Source of the DNA: Aurantiacibacter suaedae
GTDB taxonomy: Bacteria > Pseudomonadota > Alphaproteobacteria > Sphingomonadales > Sphingomonadaceae
Length of the DNA: 64,000 nt
NCBI RefSeq assembly: GCF_005434915.1
Contig: NZ_SKCG01000001.1
Coordinates: 310,001-374,000 of the forward strand
Direction of reading: 5' to 3'
The notes under the pieces are model-generated. The model was not told where the DNA came from, searched no databases, and worked only from the letters and a program-made list of their open reading frames with translations. Each line of letters begins with the position of its first letter. The first letter of the stretch is position 1. This document shows, piece by piece, positions 62,637 through 64,000 of this stretch. Position numbers and translations under genes: made by a program.

Positions 62637-63419
62637 TTAGATGTGCCTTTCGGCCATCATCTTCTTGGTTTCGGCAATCGCCTTGGCGGGCGAGAGGCCC
62701 TTGGGGCATACGTTCGCGCAGTTCATGATCGTGTGGCAACGATAGAGCCGGAACGGGTCTTCCAGCGCATCGAGCCGCTCACCAGTCATCTCGTCGCGGC
62801 TGTCGGCCAGCCAGCGGTAAGCCTGAAGAAGGATCGCCGGGCCGAGGAACTTGTCGGAATTCCACCAGTAGCTCGGGCACGAGGTCGAGCAGCAGGCGCA
62901 CAGGATGCATTCGTAAAGCCCGTCAAGCTTCTCGCGCTGTTCGGGCGACTGCAACCGCTCCTTGCCCGAGGGCGTAGTGCTGACGGTCTGCAACCAGGGG
63001 CGGATACTGGCATATTGCGCGTAGAAGTGGGTGAAGTCGGGGACCAGATCCTTGATCACCTCCATGTGCGGCAGCGGCGTGATGCGGATTTCGCCGGACA
63101 GGTCTTCAATCGCGGTGGTGCAGGCGAGGCCGTTCTTCCCGTTCATGTTCATCGAGCACGAACCGCAAATCCCCTCGCGGCAGGAGCGGCGGAAGGTCAG
63201 CGTGGGATCGACCTCATTCTTGATCTTGAACAGCGCATCCAGCACCATCGGGCCGCAGTCGTCCAGGTCGATCTCGAACGTGTCATAACGCGGGTTCTGG
63301 CCGCTGTCGGGATCGTAACGGTAAATCTTGAAGGACTTCACACGGTTCGCGCCTTCGGCCTTATGGACATTGCCCTTGCCGGAAATCTTGGAGTTCTTGG
63401 GGAGGGTGAAGGTCGCCAT
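62637..63419 (-). CDS. sdhB: Succinate dehydrogenase iron-sulfur subunit
   Basis: 260 residues. The 2Fe-2S domain has [19 protein letters not shown]; the C-terminal domain has the 4Fe-4S set [17 protein letters not shown] and the 3Fe-4S set [17 protein letters not shown]. It carries electrons from the flavoprotein subunit to ubiquinone in complex II. The other sdh genes would lie upstream on the minus strand, but the next gene to the right is divergent, so sdhB may be separated from sdhCDA. Confidence 0.97.
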   Translation of the reverse strand: MATFTLPKNSKISGKGNVHKAEGANRVKSFKIYRYDPDSGQNPRYDTFEIDLDDCGPMVLDALFKIKNEVDPTLTFRRSCREGICGSCSMNMNGKNGLACTTAIEDLSGEIRITPLPHMEVIKDLVPDFTHFYAQYASIRPWLQTVSTTPSGKERLQSPEQREKLDGLYECILCACCSTSCPSYWWNSDKFLGPAILLQAYRWLADSRDEMTGERLDALEDPFRLYRCHTIMNCANVCPKGLSPAKAIAETKKMMAERHI

Positions 63420-63540
63420 GAGATCGGTCCTGTATGAATTTGGTCCCTATCTAGCCGCCTGACGCGTTGGCGCAAGGTGTGCAGGCGCAGCAGAGCGGGG
63501 AATTTCGCCCTCAGGCGCGGTTTTGGAGGAGAAAACGCCT

Positions 63541-64000
63541 ATGGCCATCGGCAAGGCAGCAGTGTTCGGAGCAAGCGGCGGCATCGGCAGCGCGCTGGTG
63601 GCTGATCTGGCTGCGCGCGGTGTGGACGTTCTTGCCGGCTCGCGTAGCGGCGAGGGGCCGCCGCTTGAAGGCGTGCGACGGTTCGCCTGCGATATCGACG
63701 ACGAGGACAGCATCGCCGATGCGGTGGCAGACTGGTCTAACGATCCACCCGACCTGGTGGTGGTGGCAACAGGCGTGCTGACACTGCCTGATGGGACCGG
63801 GCCGGAGCGAAGCTACAAGTCGCTGGATCCGGCGGCGATGGCGGAGGTCTTGCGGGTCAACACGATCGGTCCGGCGCTGGTGGCAAAACATGTGCTGCCG
63901 CTGTTCCCGCGCGATCGGCGCAGTGTGTTTGCGGCGCTATCGGCGCGGGTCGGGTCGATTTCCGACAACCGGATCGGCGGGTGGCATTCCTACCGCGCGA
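63541..64000 (+). CDS. Short-chain dehydrogenase/reductase (C-factor-like), cut by window end
   Basis: 153 residues visible. The Rossmann glycine motif is AVFGASGGIGSALVADL (residues ~7-23), followed by FACDIDDEDSI, LVVVATGV (NAG-equivalent) and FAALSARVGSISDNRIGG with the catalytic Ser; the Tyr-x-x-x-Lys box begins at GWHSYRA where the window ends. Divergent from sdhB with ~120 bases between starts. Likely an NAD(P)-dependent oxidoreductase of the CsgA/C-factor group. Confidence 0.88.
   Translation, partial: MAIGKAAVFGASGGIGSALVADLAARGVDVLAGSRSGEGPPLEGVRRFACDIDDEDSIADAVADWSNDPPDLVVVATGVLTLPDGTGPERSYKSLDPAAMAEVLRVNTIGPALVAKHVLPLFPRDRRSVFAALSARVGSISDNRIGGWHSYRA

Overview
The window looks like a chromosomal segment of an alphaproteobacterium of the order Sphingomonadales, probably the Erythrobacter/Porphyrobacter/Altererythrobacter group. 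The evidence is high GC, dense short-gap operons, an OmpA protein with a proline-rich linker, a TonB receptor, and an exosortase A (XrtA) exopolysaccharide cluster whose gene order matches sphingomonads. No rRNA, tRNA or CRISPR array was recognised.

Layout. (1) 1-2387 is host backbone: the end of an Lrp/AsnC regulator, an OmpA-family protein, and the C-terminal part of a PA0069-family radical SAM gene. (2) About 2393-30385 is a 28-kb island inserted in that radical SAM gene; its N-terminal 80 codons lie at 30387-30626. Removing the island restores the reading frame exactly, through the CEHGCIYC iron-sulfur motif. At its right end the island carries three overlapping tyrosine recombinases and a small coiled-coil protein (Tn554-like architecture). 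Its cargo is: a glycosyltransferase / acyl-CoA dehydrogenase / PIG-L deacetylase / methyltransferase operon; a decayed katE catalase; a DUF892 protein; a RHH regulator with a PHB-depolymerase-type esterase; a lone integrase; a LacI regulator with an amidohydrolase and TonB receptor; an IS66 remnant; an antitoxin-like protein; a type III-like restriction-modification pair; and a lipoprotein gene with an internal stop. (3) 30387-42620 is backbone: radical SAM N-terminus with a LexA-type box, moaB, a lytic transglycosylase, a uracil-DNA glycosylase-like protein, ETF-QO, a DUF559 nuclease gene framed by inverted repeats, ispE, an N-formylglutamate amidohydrolase-like gene, ilvD, a lipoprotein, nnrDE and an RNA m5U methyltransferase. 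(4) 42573-61055 is the XrtA exopolysaccharide locus: two alpha/beta hydrolases, an ACP and a GNAT protein on the minus strand; a divergent acyl-CoA ligase and PLP decarboxylase; then the export, chain-length, BY-kinase, outer-membrane, ATPase, deacetylase, FemAB, glycosyltransferase, exosortase and amidotransferase genes on the plus strand. (5) 61052-64000 is backbone: zapE, a thioesterase, sdhB and the start of an SDR gene.

The genes as a system. The XrtA locus would build, export and tailor an extracellular polysaccharide and process PEP-CTERM proteins, though no PEP-CTERM substrate is visible here. The island combines a self-mobilising recombinase module, a restriction-modification system, a likely LacI-controlled uptake/hydrolysis unit and an unassigned four-gene glycoconjugate-type operon. 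Two eroding genes and IS remnants show that it is not a recent, pristine arrival.
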